The translations under genes and the position numbers were made by a program. Under the pieces are notes generated by a model, which saw only the letters and a list, made by a program, of their open reading frames with translations, searched no databases and had not been told where the DNA came from. From JALYOC01 sp036675345 (GTDB taxonomy: Bacteria; Myxococcota; Myxococcia; Myxococcales; Myxococcaceae): a stretch of 64,000 bases of DNA. Shown one piece after another: positions 26,391 to 34,912 of the stretch (position 1 is its first letter; every line of letters starts with the position of its first letter). Location of the stretch: the NCBI GenBank assembly GCA_036675345.1, contig JAKFFE010000031.1:186001-250000 (forward strand), in the 5' to 3' direction.

Positions 26391-27383
26391 CTAGCGCGCC
26401 CCGGGGGCGAACTTGGGGCTCATCAAGAAGCCGGTGATCTTGGCCACCCGGAAGGCGGGGTCCAGCTTGTCCGGGGGCAGCATCGACAGCCCGCTGCCGA
26501 TCAGCCCCAGCCGCTTGACGAACTCCTGGTCGGCGCGGACCTTGAAGTCCAGGTTGGCCTCGCTGTGCTCCAGGGCCTTGGCCAGCTTCACCGTCCCCTC
26601 CGAGCGGAGGCTGACGTCCGGGCCGACACTGGTGAAGTTGGCGACCGTCCCCAGTCCCTTCTCGAACTTGATCTCCGCCTTCAGATCGCCGGCCTGAATC
26701 TTGGGGAGGTCCAGCGGGGTGGGGGTGCCGTACATCGGCACGGTGATCGTGCCCCCGTTGACCGTCAGCCCCCGCAGCTGCAGGTCCAGGGTCCCGTCGG
26801 CCAGGGAGAGATCGTAGGCCCGCGCCGGGCTGTTCGCCGCCAGGGGGATGGTCAGCATCAGCTTCCCGTCCACGACTCCCGCCAGGTCCACCCCGATCAG
26901 GCCCTTGATGTCCCCCTTGGAGGTGTCCACCCCCTCCAGGTGCAGCTGGATGCTGCCGTTGCCGACTCCTCCCACCGCGCCCTCCACCTGGCCGCCGAAG
27001 AGGGTGGCCTCGAAGGCCAGCCCCAGCGGCACGAAGGACGGACCAAAGCGCACCCGGTTGAGCAGGATCTCCACCGGCTCCGCGGCCGCGACCGGGGCGG
27101 TGGCGCCGCCGCTGGCGGGCACATAGCGCGGACGTTCAATCCGCACCCCGGTGGCGGTGATCCCCATCAGCCCCGGGCCAATGTCCCCGATGGTGACCGC
27201 GAAGCCGGCGCGCCGGGCCTCGCCCACCAGCCGGTCCCGGAAGGCCTGATAGGGGAAGGTCAGGTAGAGGAAGAGCAGGAAGCAGAACAGCCCGAACGCG
27301 GTGTAGGCCGCGCCCAGCTTCCAGCCGGTGGCGTTCTTGAGCAGCGGTCCGGCGAGCTTGAGTCGGGCGGGGAGCTTGATCAC
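26391..27383 (-). CDS. gspN: T2SS protein GspN
   Basis: 330 residues, a non-core inner-membrane T2SS component found in a subset of operons. One membrane segment at about 25-45 (within G-A-A-Y-T-A-F-G-L-F-C-F-L-L-F) is followed by a large periplasmic beta-rich domain with repeated L-D-L-x-L and G-x-I-x-V patterns, typical of GspN. It is the last gene of the operon and its ATG overlaps the gspM stop by 4 bp. GC hairpin follows. Confidence 0.85.
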   Translation of the reverse strand: MIKLPARLKLAGPLLKNATGWKLGAAYTAFGLFCFLLFLYLTFPYQAFRDRLVGEARRAGFAVTIGDIGPGLMGITATGVRIERPRYVPASGGATAPVAAAEPVEILLNRVRFGPSFVPLGLAFEATLFGGQVEGAVGGVGNGSIQLHLEGVDTSKGDIKGLIGVDLAGVVDGKLMLTIPLAANSPARAYDLSLADGTLDLQLRGLTVNGGTITVPMYGTPTPLDLPKIQAGDLKAEIKFEKGLGTVANFTSVGPDVSLRSEGTVKLAKALEHSEANLDFKVRADQEFVKRLGLIGSGLSMLPPDKLDPAFRVAKITGFLMSPKFAPGAR

Positions 27384-27937
27384 TGTTTCATCCGGTAGGC
27401 GGCGATGTTCACCCAGGCGGTGAGGGTCTCCTGCCCGGGGCGCGGTTCGATTCGCAGGTACTTCACCTTGATCAGCCCCGGCCCCCGCTCCACCTCGGAG
27501 ATGAAGTTGTAGAACTTGGCCAGCGGCACGTCGGTGAGGGTCAGCTCCACCGAGCTCTCCACGATCTTCCCGTCCCCCAGGGCCACGTCCCCCTTGGGGT
27601 TCATGGCGGGGATCTCCAGCCCGGCCGCGGTGCCCCGCTCCTCCAGGTAGGAGATCAGCTGCAGGTTGCTGCCGGAGAGCTGCTGCTCGGTGCGGCGCCG
27701 GGCGCCCTCCGCCTCCCGGTAGCTGTGGGCCAGCTCCTGGGCCTGCTGCAGCTTGTTCAGCTTCTCCGCGGTCCGACGGCGGGTGGAGGAGGCGTTGCTG
27801 GCCGAGGTGTAGAGGATCAGGAACAGGGCGAACACCACCGCCCCGGCACCGGCCACCGTCACCAAGGTCCGCTCCCGGGCGGTCAACGCCGAGAAGCGGG
27901 ACTGCAGCTCACTCCACAATGCACGGATGCGTTCCAT
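27380..27937 (-). CDS. gspM: T2SS inner-membrane platform protein GspM
   Basis: 185 residues. GspM forms the inner-membrane platform with GspL. A short cytoplasmic N-terminus, one membrane helix (about 25-45), a coiled-coil-like region (50-85: R-R-R-T-A-E-K-L-N-K-L-Q-Q) and a small periplasmic ferredoxin-like domain are visible, the standard arrangement. Begins 15 bp after gspL stops and overlaps gspN by 4 bp. Confidence 0.85.
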   Translation of the reverse strand: MERIRALWSELQSRFSALTARERTLVTVAGAGAVVFALFLILYTSASNASSTRRRTAEKLNKLQQAQELAHSYREAEGARRRTEQQLSGSNLQLISYLEERGTAAGLEIPAMNPKGDVALGDGKIVESSVELTLTDVPLAKFYNFISEVERGPGLIKVKYLRIEPRPGQETLTAWVNIAAYRMKQ

Positions 27938-27952
27938 GGCGGGATCCTTGGC

Positions 27953-29515
27953 CTACAGCTGCGCCGCGGCGCCTTCGGCCGGGCACTGCACGTCGATGTC
28001 CAGGCGGAAGCTGAACTTCTGCCCATCCCGGCTGCGCTCCAGCCGGCCCTGCTTCACGTCCTGGAAGCAGGGGTAGCCACGCAGGGCCGCGGTCAGATCG
28101 TCCACGTTGCGGCTGGTGGCGGTCTCTCCCCGGATGCTGATCCGCTCCAGGTCCACCTGGATCTGATCGAAGCTCACCGACAGCTCGGGAGGGACCCGGT
28201 CGGTCACCTCCGCCAGCAGGCTGACCGCCGAGAGCCGGGGCACCACCGCCGCCGGGCTCTCCACCCCCTGCAGCATGCTCAGCGCCCGGTCGTAGTTCTT
28301 CTCGCACTTGCCCAGGACCTTCTGGGTGACGTCGCACAGCGCGGTGTCCAGCGCGCGCTCGCGGCGCCCCAGCATCGTGCTGCGGACCAGCATCGAGGCC
28401 ACCAGCAGCACCAGCAGGGTGGCGGCATAGGAGGCCAACAGCCCCAGCCGGTCGCGCAGGTAGTCGAAGTCCCCCTTGAAGGCGAACTCGCCCTTGCGGA
28501 GGTTGAAGCGGGGGGCCCGGGCCGGGGTCTGCACCCCGCGCAGCGCCAGGGCGTAGGCCTGGGCGGCGGCGGGAGGCTGGCCCTCCGGCATCGGCAGCAC
28601 CGAACAGGAGAGGCCCAGGTCGTGGCCCAGCTGGGTGGCCAGCCCCGGGAGCTGGGCGGTCCCGCCGCACAGATAGACCCGGGTGACCTGCTTGCGGGTG
28701 CGCGCCCCGTACGCCTTGAAGGTGGCGCGCAGCTCCCGGAGGATCGGCTGCAGCGCGCGGATGAACGCCGCCGCGCCGCGCTCGCCCTCCGGACCGGCGA
28801 TCGCGTCCGCCAGGGCGCCGTGCGACTCCTTCCAGCTCTCCGCCTCCAGGGGGGCGGTGCCGAACTCGCCGGCCAGCACCCGGGTCAGATCCCGGCCACC
28901 GCCGGGGAAGGTGCGGGCCCACTCCACCGCGCCCCGCGGGCGCCCGATGGCGATCGCGGTCCGCTCGTGTCCCAGGTCGACGATCGCCACCGCCTCGTTC
29001 TCCGGGATCTCCTCCAGGGTCGGCTGGGCCAGGATGCTCTGGTAGACGAAGGCGGGGTGGGTCACCACCCGCGGATCGATCTTCGCCTCGCTCAGCGCGT
29101 CCAGCAGGGCGCGCAGCTCCTCCCGCTTCACCACCCCGATCAGCAGCTCGCTCTTGTTGGTCTGGGCGGAGGCCACCTGGTAGTCGAAGGCCGCCTCGGA
29201 GACGTCGTAGGGCAGCTGCTCTTCCACCTCGAAGCTGAGGGTCTGATCGATCCGCTTCGGATCGGTGAACGGCAGCGCCACCTGGTGGGTGGCCACGGTG
29301 GCCCCCGGCAGCGAGACGATCACCTGTTCGGCGTGCAGCTCCGGGTTCGCCAGCAGCTCCTGCACCGCGTCGCGCAGGGTCTGCAGCCGGTCGCCCTCGG
29401 TGTTGCGGCGCACGCTGTGGAACGACTTGAGCTGCGCCGGTCCACGCCCGGAGGCGTCCAGCAACAGCCCCTTCACCGAATGACTGCCCAGGTCCAGGCC
29501 GAGGATGCGGGCCAT
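27953..29515 (-). CDS. gspL: T2SS platform protein GspL (PilM-like fold)
   Basis: 520 residues. The cytoplasmic part has an actin-like/PilM fold: G-L-D-L-G-S-H-S-V-K at residues 6-15, A-V-I-D-L-G (about 180), and L-C-G-G-T-A-Q-L-P-G (about 275-290). A membrane helix lies near 365-385 (A-A-T-L-L-V-L-L-V-A-S-M), with a periplasmic C-terminus. In T2SS GspL recruits the GspE ATPase. The ATP-binding motifs are intact, in contrast to many GspL proteins where they degenerate. Starts 2 bp after gspK. Confidence 0.87.
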   Translation of the reverse strand: MARILGLDLGSHSVKGLLLDASGRGPAQLKSFHSVRRNTEGDRLQTLRDAVQELLANPELHAEQVIVSLPGATVATHQVALPFTDPKRIDQTLSFEVEEQLPYDVSEAAFDYQVASAQTNKSELLIGVVKREELRALLDALSEAKIDPRVVTHPAFVYQSILAQPTLEEIPENEAVAIVDLGHERTAIAIGRPRGAVEWARTFPGGGRDLTRVLAGEFGTAPLEAESWKESHGALADAIAGPEGERGAAAFIRALQPILRELRATFKAYGARTRKQVTRVYLCGGTAQLPGLATQLGHDLGLSCSVLPMPEGQPPAAAQAYALALRGVQTPARAPRFNLRKGEFAFKGDFDYLRDRLGLLASYAATLLVLLVASMLVRSTMLGRRERALDTALCDVTQKVLGKCEKNYDRALSMLQGVESPAAVVPRLSAVSLLAEVTDRVPPELSVSFDQIQVDLERISIRGETATSRNVDDLTAALRGYPCFQDVKQGRLERSRDGQKFSFRLDIDVQCPAEGAAAQL

Positions 29516-29517
29516 GG

Positions 29518-30819
29518 TTATTCCTCTCTCCAGTACAGAAGCTGCCCCAACCCGTCGTCCAGTCGAACCACCGTGGTGATCTTCTTCATCACGTTCCCCG
29601 CCTCACCGTAGGACTCGATCCGGTAGGTCTTGCTCTTGTCGCTGACAAAGTTGTTGTTGGCCACGTTGTTCATGATGCTGGTGTTGACCTGCACCCCGGC
29701 GGCGGCCACCACGGTGACGAAGTCCTTCACCGACATCCCGAAGTAGGCAAACATCTTCGCGGCCCGGATCTGCTGGATCAGCCGATCCACGAACACCGGA
29801 TCGTTGATCCGCGGGTCGGGTCGGGCCGGATCCATCACCGCCCGGATCGCCGCGTAGATCATCATCGGATCGTCGGAGTTGATGTTCAGCTTGGCGTTGA
29901 CGTCCGGGTACACGGTCAGCCGGTCGCGGAAGGCGGCCATGAAGGCGTCGTTCACCCCGTGGACCATGAACAGCTCGTCCACCGAGTCGAAGCGGGCGTT
30001 CTTGGCCTCGTAGCGGGTCTCGTACGAGTCGTAGGGGTAGTTCTCGTCGGAGAACCCGCTGACGAAGATCGGCCCCTGGCCGGAGAGGTTCAGCGAGGCC
30101 TGGACCTCGTCCTCGTCGATCCAGTCCTTGAGGTTGATCAGCACCTCCTGGGGATTGACCTTCACCCGGTTGGCGTCCTCCCGCTCGAAGAGGAACTCGA
30201 AGCGCTTGTCGGAGAGCAGCTCGAACAGGCCCATCGCCACCGGCCGGTTGCCCTCTCCTGGCGCGTCCAGCCGGACCAGGTTCAGCCGCTCCTCCTCGTC
30301 GGAGATCGTCGCCTGGAAGCAGCCCTCGAAACCGCCGAAGGACCGGCGCTGCTGACGCTCGGCCACCTCGGAGAACTCGCGGTCGAACTCGCTGTCCGCC
30401 ACCTGCATCGGCGGCTGCTCGCGCGGGTCCGGGTCGGCCACCATCCCCTGCAGCATGTGGCAGTCGACCTTGATCATCCGCCATACCTGGAGGTTGATCC
30501 CGGTGGCGCCTCCGCCCGTCTGACCCGGTGGCAGCAGCGCCGCGGCCGCCGCCGGCAGCCCGGGGATCGGCGACTTGTCGATCTGCGCCTGGAACTTCAG
30601 CACCAGCCGGGACATCCCGATCCCGCTCTTGGCCAAGAAATAGGCCCGGGTGTCGTCGCGGTGGTTGGCGGCCAGCTGCAGGTCCACCCGGGTGTTGAAG
30701 GCGAAGTCGGCGGCCACCACCGTGAGCAGGGTGATGGAGATGATCACGATCATCAGCGCCACCCCGCGCTCACGCTTCGCCTGGCGGCCGGACCGCGCTT
30801 TGGAGGAGGGGGCGCGCAT
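29518..30819 (-). CDS. gspK: T2SS minor pseudopilin GspK
   Basis: 433 residues, larger than the about 330 of typical GspK. The pseudopilin N-terminus R-G-V-A-L-M-I-V-I-I-S-I lies at residues 19-30 with the prepilin peptidase site after R-G; the usual Glu at position 5 is absent, which is characteristic of GspK. A large periplasmic alpha-helical domain follows (I-D-E-D repeated, L-N-L, N-I-N-S-D). GspK caps the pseudopilus tip with GspI and GspJ. The ATG at 30819 overlaps the gspJ stop by one base (ATGA-type junction). Confidence 0.88.
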   Translation of the reverse strand: MRAPSSKARSGRQAKRERGVALMIVIISITLLTVVAADFAFNTRVDLQLAANHRDDTRAYFLAKSGIGMSRLVLKFQAQIDKSPIPGLPAAAAALLPPGQTGGGATGINLQVWRMIKVDCHMLQGMVADPDPREQPPMQVADSEFDREFSEVAERQQRRSFGGFEGCFQATISDEEERLNLVRLDAPGEGNRPVAMGLFELLSDKRFEFLFEREDANRVKVNPQEVLINLKDWIDEDEVQASLNLSGQGPIFVSGFSDENYPYDSYETRYEAKNARFDSVDELFMVHGVNDAFMAAFRDRLTVYPDVNAKLNINSDDPMMIYAAIRAVMDPARPDPRINDPVFVDRLIQQIRAAKMFAYFGMSVKDFVTVVAAAGVQVNTSIMNNVANNNFVSDKSKTYRIESYGEAGNVMKKITTVVRLDDGLGQLLYWREE

Positions 30820-31496
30820 CAGAACCTGGGCAGCTCGGTGTTGAGCATGATCCGGGCCTGGGTGGAGTAGCGGGCCTCTTTGCCGTTCTCGTCCAGGGCC
30901 ACCACGGTGAACCGGACCCGCGTGGGCAGCAGCGACTTGCGCTCCATCCGCCGGGTGTCCCACTCGTCGTCCCACTCCTTGCGCTCCGGATCCCAGTACT
31001 GGAACTCCAGCTGGCGCACCCCCTCGAAGAGCACGTCCTCCGAGCCCCCCCGGTCCATCCGGTCCTGCACGATCGGGTTCATCCGCCGGATCAAATCCTG
31101 CCGGCCGCGCGCCTGGGGTTCGGTGGAGTTGCGCACGTAGTACTCCACGATCATCTGGTCCGACTCCTTGGCGTCCGCGTACAGCCGCTGGTGCGCGAAG
31201 GAGGTGAACAGCAGCCGATCCCGCTGACCCACGAAGTTGGTGGGTCGCTCGTTCTGGTCCCGGTAGCGCTTGAGATCGAAGCGGTCGCTGACGAAGGCGG
31301 CGCCGATCTCGCGGGACATGCGGCTGGTGGCGGCGCGGATCATCCGGTAGTGTTCGGAGTCCTTCTCCACCACCTCCTTGGCCTGGAACGCGGTGTTGAA
31401 GGCCACGGTCACCATCCCGCCGATCAGCCCGGTGATCGCCACCGCGATCATCACCTCCATCAGGGTGAAGCCTCGGGGGAGGGGACGGGCGCTCAC
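30819..31496 (-). CDS. gspJ: T2SS minor pseudopilin GspJ
   Basis: 225 residues. Starts at a GTG (31496) overlapping the gspI stop by 4 bp; the N-terminus is P-R-G-F-T-L-M-E-V-M-I-A, a classical type III signal sequence cut after Gly, with Glu5 present. The periplasmic domain has the GspJ-type V-E-Y-Y and V-R-F-T-V strands. GspJ joins GspI and GspK at the pseudopilus tip. The long upstream frame is not part of it: the in-frame region before the GTG reads as shadow of gspI. Confidence 0.85.
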   Translation of the reverse strand: MSARPLPRGFTLMEVMIAVAITGLIGGMVTVAFNTAFQAKEVVEKDSEHYRMIRAATSRMSREIGAAFVSDRFDLKRYRDQNERPTNFVGQRDRLLFTSFAHQRLYADAKESDQMIVEYYVRNSTEPQARGRQDLIRRMNPIVQDRMDRGGSEDVLFEGVRQLEFQYWDPERKEWDDEWDTRRMERKSLLPTRVRFTVVALDENGKEARYSTQARIMLNTELPRF

Positions 31497-32347
31497 TTCT
31501 TGCCTCCGGTCCAGCCCTTGCCGCCGCCGAACAACCCCGGACGGGTGCCGCCCGCCATCTGCCGGGCCACCCACGCCGAGCGGCGCTCCACCGCCGCGGT
31601 GGGATCCGCGGGATCGACGTTCTGCCCGTTCTGCTGGGTGGGCTCGCCGGCGATCGGACGGCCGTCGGCCACCCGTACCCAGGGGTCCTGGTTCTGGGCC
31701 CCGGCCACGCCTCCCGCCGCCCCGCCGCCGTTGCGATCCGACCCCGGTCCGGTGGAGACCACGTGGGTCACCACATCCAGCGTCTCCACCTCGGTGCCCG
31801 CCTTCCAGCTCACCGTCAGGTGGACCTCGCGCACCGTCTGGGTGATCTGCTCCAGGAACTGGGTCAGCTGCTGCTGGGCCATCCCGGCCATCGCCCCGCC
31901 CATCATCCCCGCCATCCCGCCCGCGCCGGCCGCGTCCGCCCCGGCCGCGCCTCCGAACATGGAGGCGATCCCCGCCATCCCGTCGCCGCCCTCGCCGCCA
32001 CCCATCGGGACGTTGAACAGCGCCGCCAGCAGCTTGTCGGTGGAGACCCCGGTGGTCTTGGGGGCGATGATCCGCGCCCGCCACTTGTAGGAGGGCCAGC
32101 CCTCCGGGGAGAAGTCCCCGGACTCCTCGTCGTCCTGGCTGGGCAGCCCGTCCTCAAACAGCTGCTGCTCCAGATCGATCATCTTCGAGCGGGCCAGCAG
32201 GGAGGCCACCGACACCCGCTTGGCGTAGGCGTGGTTGGAGATCGCCCCGCTGTTGAGGTTGAACACCGCCATCAGGGCCATGGTGAGGATGGCCAGCGCC
32301 ACCACCACCTCCAGCAGGGTGAAGCCCCGGGGAGAGCGCGCGCTCAT
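31493..32347 (-). CDS. gspI: T2SS minor pseudopilin GspI, unusually long
   Basis: 284 residues, more than twice the usual 120-130. The prepilin signal R-G-F-T-L-L-E-V-V-V-A-L is at residues 6-17. The expected body is interrupted by a Gly/Met/Ala-rich stretch (about 115-160, with G-M-A-G-M-M-G-G-A-M-A-G-M) and followed by a polar Asn/Gln/Gly-rich tail ending G-G-K-K. The ATG at 32347 overlaps the gspH stop by 4 bp, and the stop overlaps gspJ's GTG. The insertion is likely surface-exposed or disordered; its purpose is unknown. Confidence 0.8.
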   Translation of the reverse strand: MSARSPRGFTLLEVVVALAILTMALMAVFNLNSGAISNHAYAKRVSVASLLARSKMIDLEQQLFEDGLPSQDDEESGDFSPEGWPSYKWRARIIAPKTTGVSTDKLLAALFNVPMGGGEGGDGMAGIASMFGGAAGADAAGAGGMAGMMGGAMAGMAQQQLTQFLEQITQTVREVHLTVSWKAGTEVETLDVVTHVVSTGPGSDRNGGGAAGGVAGAQNQDPWVRVADGRPIAGEPTQQNGQNVDPADPTAAVERRSAWVARQMAGGTRPGLFGGGKGWTGGKK

Positions 32348-33057
32348 GACCGGGGGATCTCCTGCTTCTCGGAGAGCACCTGGGTGCGGCCGGTGAGCGG
32401 CGAGACGTCGATGGTCCAGGCGTTGTCGCCCTGCTCCACGAAGATCATCGCCCGCTCCGCGGTGCCCTGGGGGAAGAAGTAGACGTAGGCCACCCCGGTC
32501 TCCACCGCGTTTTTCTGGGCCCGGGTCCACACCGAGACCTTCACGTTGCCTGGCAGCCGGGTGGAGCGGACCTCCTCGCTGGTGTACTCGGAGAAGCGGG
32601 CCGCGCTCTCCACCCGCTCCTGCTCGCGGGCCATCAGGTCCTCCAGGGTGGGCTCGTCGTCTCCGGAGCGCAGGGTCCGCTCGGCGCGGCGGGGACCGTC
32701 GCGCTCGTCGCGTTCCCGCTGGCGGTTCTCGTCCTCCAGCGCCGCCTCCCGGTCCCGGGACATGGTCACCGCGCCCTGGGCGCACTCTGCCCGGTAGCTG
32801 GCTCCACCCTCGTCCTCCTCGGCGTTGGCCGAGGGCAGCTCGAACACCAGCCGGCAGGTCTTCCCGGACAGCGCCGCGGTGTCGTAGAGGGACCGGATCA
32901 GCGCCGCCAGCTCCCCGGTGGAGCTGCGGGCCTTGGCCCCGGTCAGCGCGCCAATCCCCACCGCCACCGCCCCGAACAGGACGGCGACCACGCCGATGGC
33001 GATGGTCATCTCGACCAACGTCATCCCGCGCAAGCTGGAGGAGGACCGGCGCGCCAT
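32344..33057 (-). CDS. gspH: T2SS minor pseudopilin GspH
   Basis: 237 residues, longer than the usual about 170. The N-terminus R-G-M-T-L-V-E-M-T-I-A is a prepilin signal with Met at +1. Residues about 95-165 hold a highly charged D/E/R-rich insertion (R-Q-R-E-R-D-E-R-D, then M-A-R-E-Q-E-R-V-E). The C-terminus returns to the family fold (V-Y-F-F-P-Q-G and I-D-V-S-P-L-T-G-R). It overlaps gspI by 4 bp and lies 3 bp after gspG. Confidence 0.82.
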   Translation of the reverse strand: MARRSSSSLRGMTLVEMTIAIGVVAVLFGAVAVGIGALTGAKARSSTGELAALIRSLYDTAALSGKTCRLVFELPSANAEEDEGGASYRAECAQGAVTMSRDREAALEDENRQRERDERDGPRRAERTLRSGDDEPTLEDLMAREQERVESAARFSEYTSEEVRSTRLPGNVKVSVWTRAQKNAVETGVAYVYFFPQGTAERAMIFVEQGDNAWTIDVSPLTGRTQVLSEKQEIPRS

Positions 33058-33060
33058 CGG

Positions 33061-33507
33061 CTACTTGCCTGCGTTCACCGCGCGGGTGTCGATGTCCGCG
33101 TCGGGACCCTCGCCACCCTGCTGGCCATCCCGGCCGTAGGAGACCACCACCGGGCGGCCACCCTCGTTGAGGTACAGGTACTCGTTGCCCCAGGGGTCGG
33201 TGACCTTCTCCAGGTATTGACCGTCCACCAGCGCCTTGAGGCCGGTGGCGGTGTCCGGGTAGTTGCCCTTCTTGGTGTAGTAGAGCTTCAGCGCGCTCTG
33301 GATGGCCTGCATGTCCAGCTTGGCGGTGTCCTGCTTGGCCTCCTCCATCCGGGGGACCACGGCCACCACCACCGCGCCGGCGATCAAGCCCAGGATCACC
33401 AGCACCACCATGATCTCCACCAGGGTCATCCCCCGGCGACTGCGGCGGCGCCGCCGCTTCTCCACACCCAGGGCCCACGCTGCAAAACCGGTCTGTGTCA
33501 TCTCCAT
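33061..33507 (-). CDS. gspG: T2SS major pseudopilin GspG
   Basis: 148 residues, typical length. The long positively charged leader (R-R-R-R-R-S-R-R-G) precedes the mature start M-T-L-V-E-I-M-V-V-L-V-I-L-G-L-I-A, with Glu5. Conserved C-terminal features of GspG are visible: A-L-K-x-Y-Y, N-Y-P-D-T-A-T-G-L-K-A-L, D-P-W-G-N-E-Y, and a Ca-site-like S-Y-G-R-D-G-x-x-G-G. It polymerises into the pseudopilus. Start at 33507 is uncertain by two codons. Confidence 0.92.
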   Translation of the reverse strand: MEMTQTGFAAWALGVEKRRRRRSRRGMTLVEIMVVLVILGLIAGAVVVAVVPRMEEAKQDTAKLDMQAIQSALKLYYTKKGNYPDTATGLKALVDGQYLEKVTDPWGNEYLYLNEGGRPVVVSYGRDGQQGGEGPDADIDTRAVNAGK

Positions 33508-33518
33508 GGCTCCTACTT

Positions 33519-33641
33519 TCAGTGTCCGGGGGACAGCAGGCCCACCGCGGTGGCGATCAGCGCCGCGGCGGTTCCCACCGTCGCCAGGACGGTCATCCGT
33601 TGAATCCAGCGATCGAAGGTCGGGTTCATCTGGCGGGTCAC
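33519..33641 (-). CDS. 40-residue single-pass membrane protein inside the gsp operon
   Basis: A small frame between gspF and gspG. It starts with GTG at 33641, overlapping the gspF stop by 4 bp (GTGA), exactly the coupling used elsewhere in the operon; an internal ATG sits four codons later. It ends 11 bp before gspG. The product has a polar N-terminus (M-T-R-Q-M-N-P-T-F-D-R-W), one hydrophobic helix (about residues 18-35: A-T-V-G-T-A-A-A-L-I-A-T-A-V-G) and a G-H end. I recognise no family. Its placement suggests an accessory T2SS inner-membrane peptide, but expression is untested. Confidence 0.5.
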   Translation of the reverse strand: MTRQMNPTFDRWIQRMTVLATVGTAAALIATAVGLLSPGH

Positions 33642-34903
33642 CGGATCGCGCTGTTGATCTGCAGGATCGGCATCAGGATCGAGAAGGCCACGAATGCAAT
33701 CACCGCGCCCATGGCCACGATGATCAGCGGCTCCATCAGGGCGGTCAGCGCGCCGATCCGCACGTTGACCTGGCTCTCGTAGCTGTCGGCGATGGACAGC
33801 AGCATGTCCTCCAGCTGCCCGCTTTTCTCGCCGATCGTGATCATGTGGTAGACGAGCGGCGGGAACTCGCCCGACCGCTTGAGGGGCGCGGCAATGCTCT
33901 CGCCCTCGCGGATCGAGTCCCGGGCGGTCTCCACCACCGCCGCCAGCACCGAGTTGGTGACCACGTTGCGGACGATGTCCATCGCGGTCAGCAGCGGGAC
34001 TCCGCTCTTGAGCAGGGTGGACAGCGTCCGGGCGAAGCGCGAGACGGCCAGCATCCGGACCAGCGGTCCCACCACCGGCATCTTGAGCTGCCAGCGATCG
34101 AAGACCGGCTTGCCCTTCTCGCTGCGCACCCAGTACAGCGCCCCCATCGCCGCGGCGATCAGGGTGGGGAAGATGATGAACCACCAGTCCTGCAGCACGT
34201 TGCTGATCCAGATCAGCAAGGTGGTGGTCCAGGGGAGGGTGGCCTTCATGGAGGTGAAGATCTTGGTGACCTTGGGCACCACCACCGTCATCAGCATGAT
34301 CAGGATCCCGCCGCCGATCACGCTCATGATCGCCGGGTAGATCATGGTGGCGATCAGCTTCTGCTTCAGCTTGGCCTGGCCCTCGGTGAAGTCCGCCAGC
34401 CGGATCAGCACCGCGTCCAGCGCGCCGGAGTGTTCGCCGGCGCGGATCATGTTCACGTACAGCGAGCCGAACACCTTCTGGTGGGGGGCCAGGGCGTCCG
34501 CCAGCGCCGAACCCTCGTTCACCCGCTGCTTGACCTCGGAGATGATCCGCTTGAGCTTCTCCTTCTCGATCTGATCGACCAGCGCGGTCAGCGCCTCCAC
34601 CAGGGTCACCCCCGCGCCCAGCAGGGTGGCCAGCTGCCGGGTGGTGATCGCGATGTCCTCGGTGCTCACCCTCCCGCCAGCCAGCTTGCGGAAGTTGATG
34701 TCGGTGGAGCGGGGCGCCACCAGCTTCTCCGCCTTGGTCCCCCGGCCGGTGCGTCCGCCGCTGTCGGCCTGGATCATCACCTCGGTGGGGAAGATCCCGG
34801 TCTTGCGCAGGTTGGCGCGCAGGGTCCGGGGGGAGTCCGCCTCCATCAGGCCGGTGACCTGTTTTCCTGCCTCCGAGAGGCCTCTGTATTCAAAGACGGG
34901 CAC
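33638..34903 (-). CDS. gspF: T2SS inner-membrane platform protein GspF
   Basis: 421 residues, typical length. Two repeated GspF domains, each with L-x-x-L-L-x-A-G-V/S-G-V-x-L and F-P-x-x-x-x-x-M-I-x-x-G-E-x-S-G motifs, flank three membrane segments (about 185-215, 235-255, 385-410). The N-terminus M-P-V-F-E-Y-R-G matches the family start. GspF couples the GspE ATPase to pseudopilin assembly. It starts 9 bp after gspE and overlaps the 40-aa orf by 4 bp. Confidence 0.93.
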   Translation of the reverse strand: MPVFEYRGLSEAGKQVTGLMEADSPRTLRANLRKTGIFPTEVMIQADSGGRTGRGTKAEKLVAPRSTDINFRKLAGGRVSTEDIAITTRQLATLLGAGVTLVEALTALVDQIEKEKLKRIISEVKQRVNEGSALADALAPHQKVFGSLYVNMIRAGEHSGALDAVLIRLADFTEGQAKLKQKLIATMIYPAIMSVIGGGILIMLMTVVVPKVTKIFTSMKATLPWTTTLLIWISNVLQDWWFIIFPTLIAAAMGALYWVRSEKGKPVFDRWQLKMPVVGPLVRMLAVSRFARTLSTLLKSGVPLLTAMDIVRNVVTNSVLAAVVETARDSIREGESIAAPLKRSGEFPPLVYHMITIGEKSGQLEDMLLSIADSYESQVNVRIGALTALMEPLIIVAMGAVIAFVAFSILMPILQINSAIR

Positions 34904-34912
34904 GGTGGGGCC

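Noticed and set aside
31497..33478. Open frame joining gspI to gspH and gspG in one reading
   Set aside because: Upstream of the gspI ATG (32347) it is only the antisense-free shifted reading of gspH and gspG; the prepilin signals mark separate starts.
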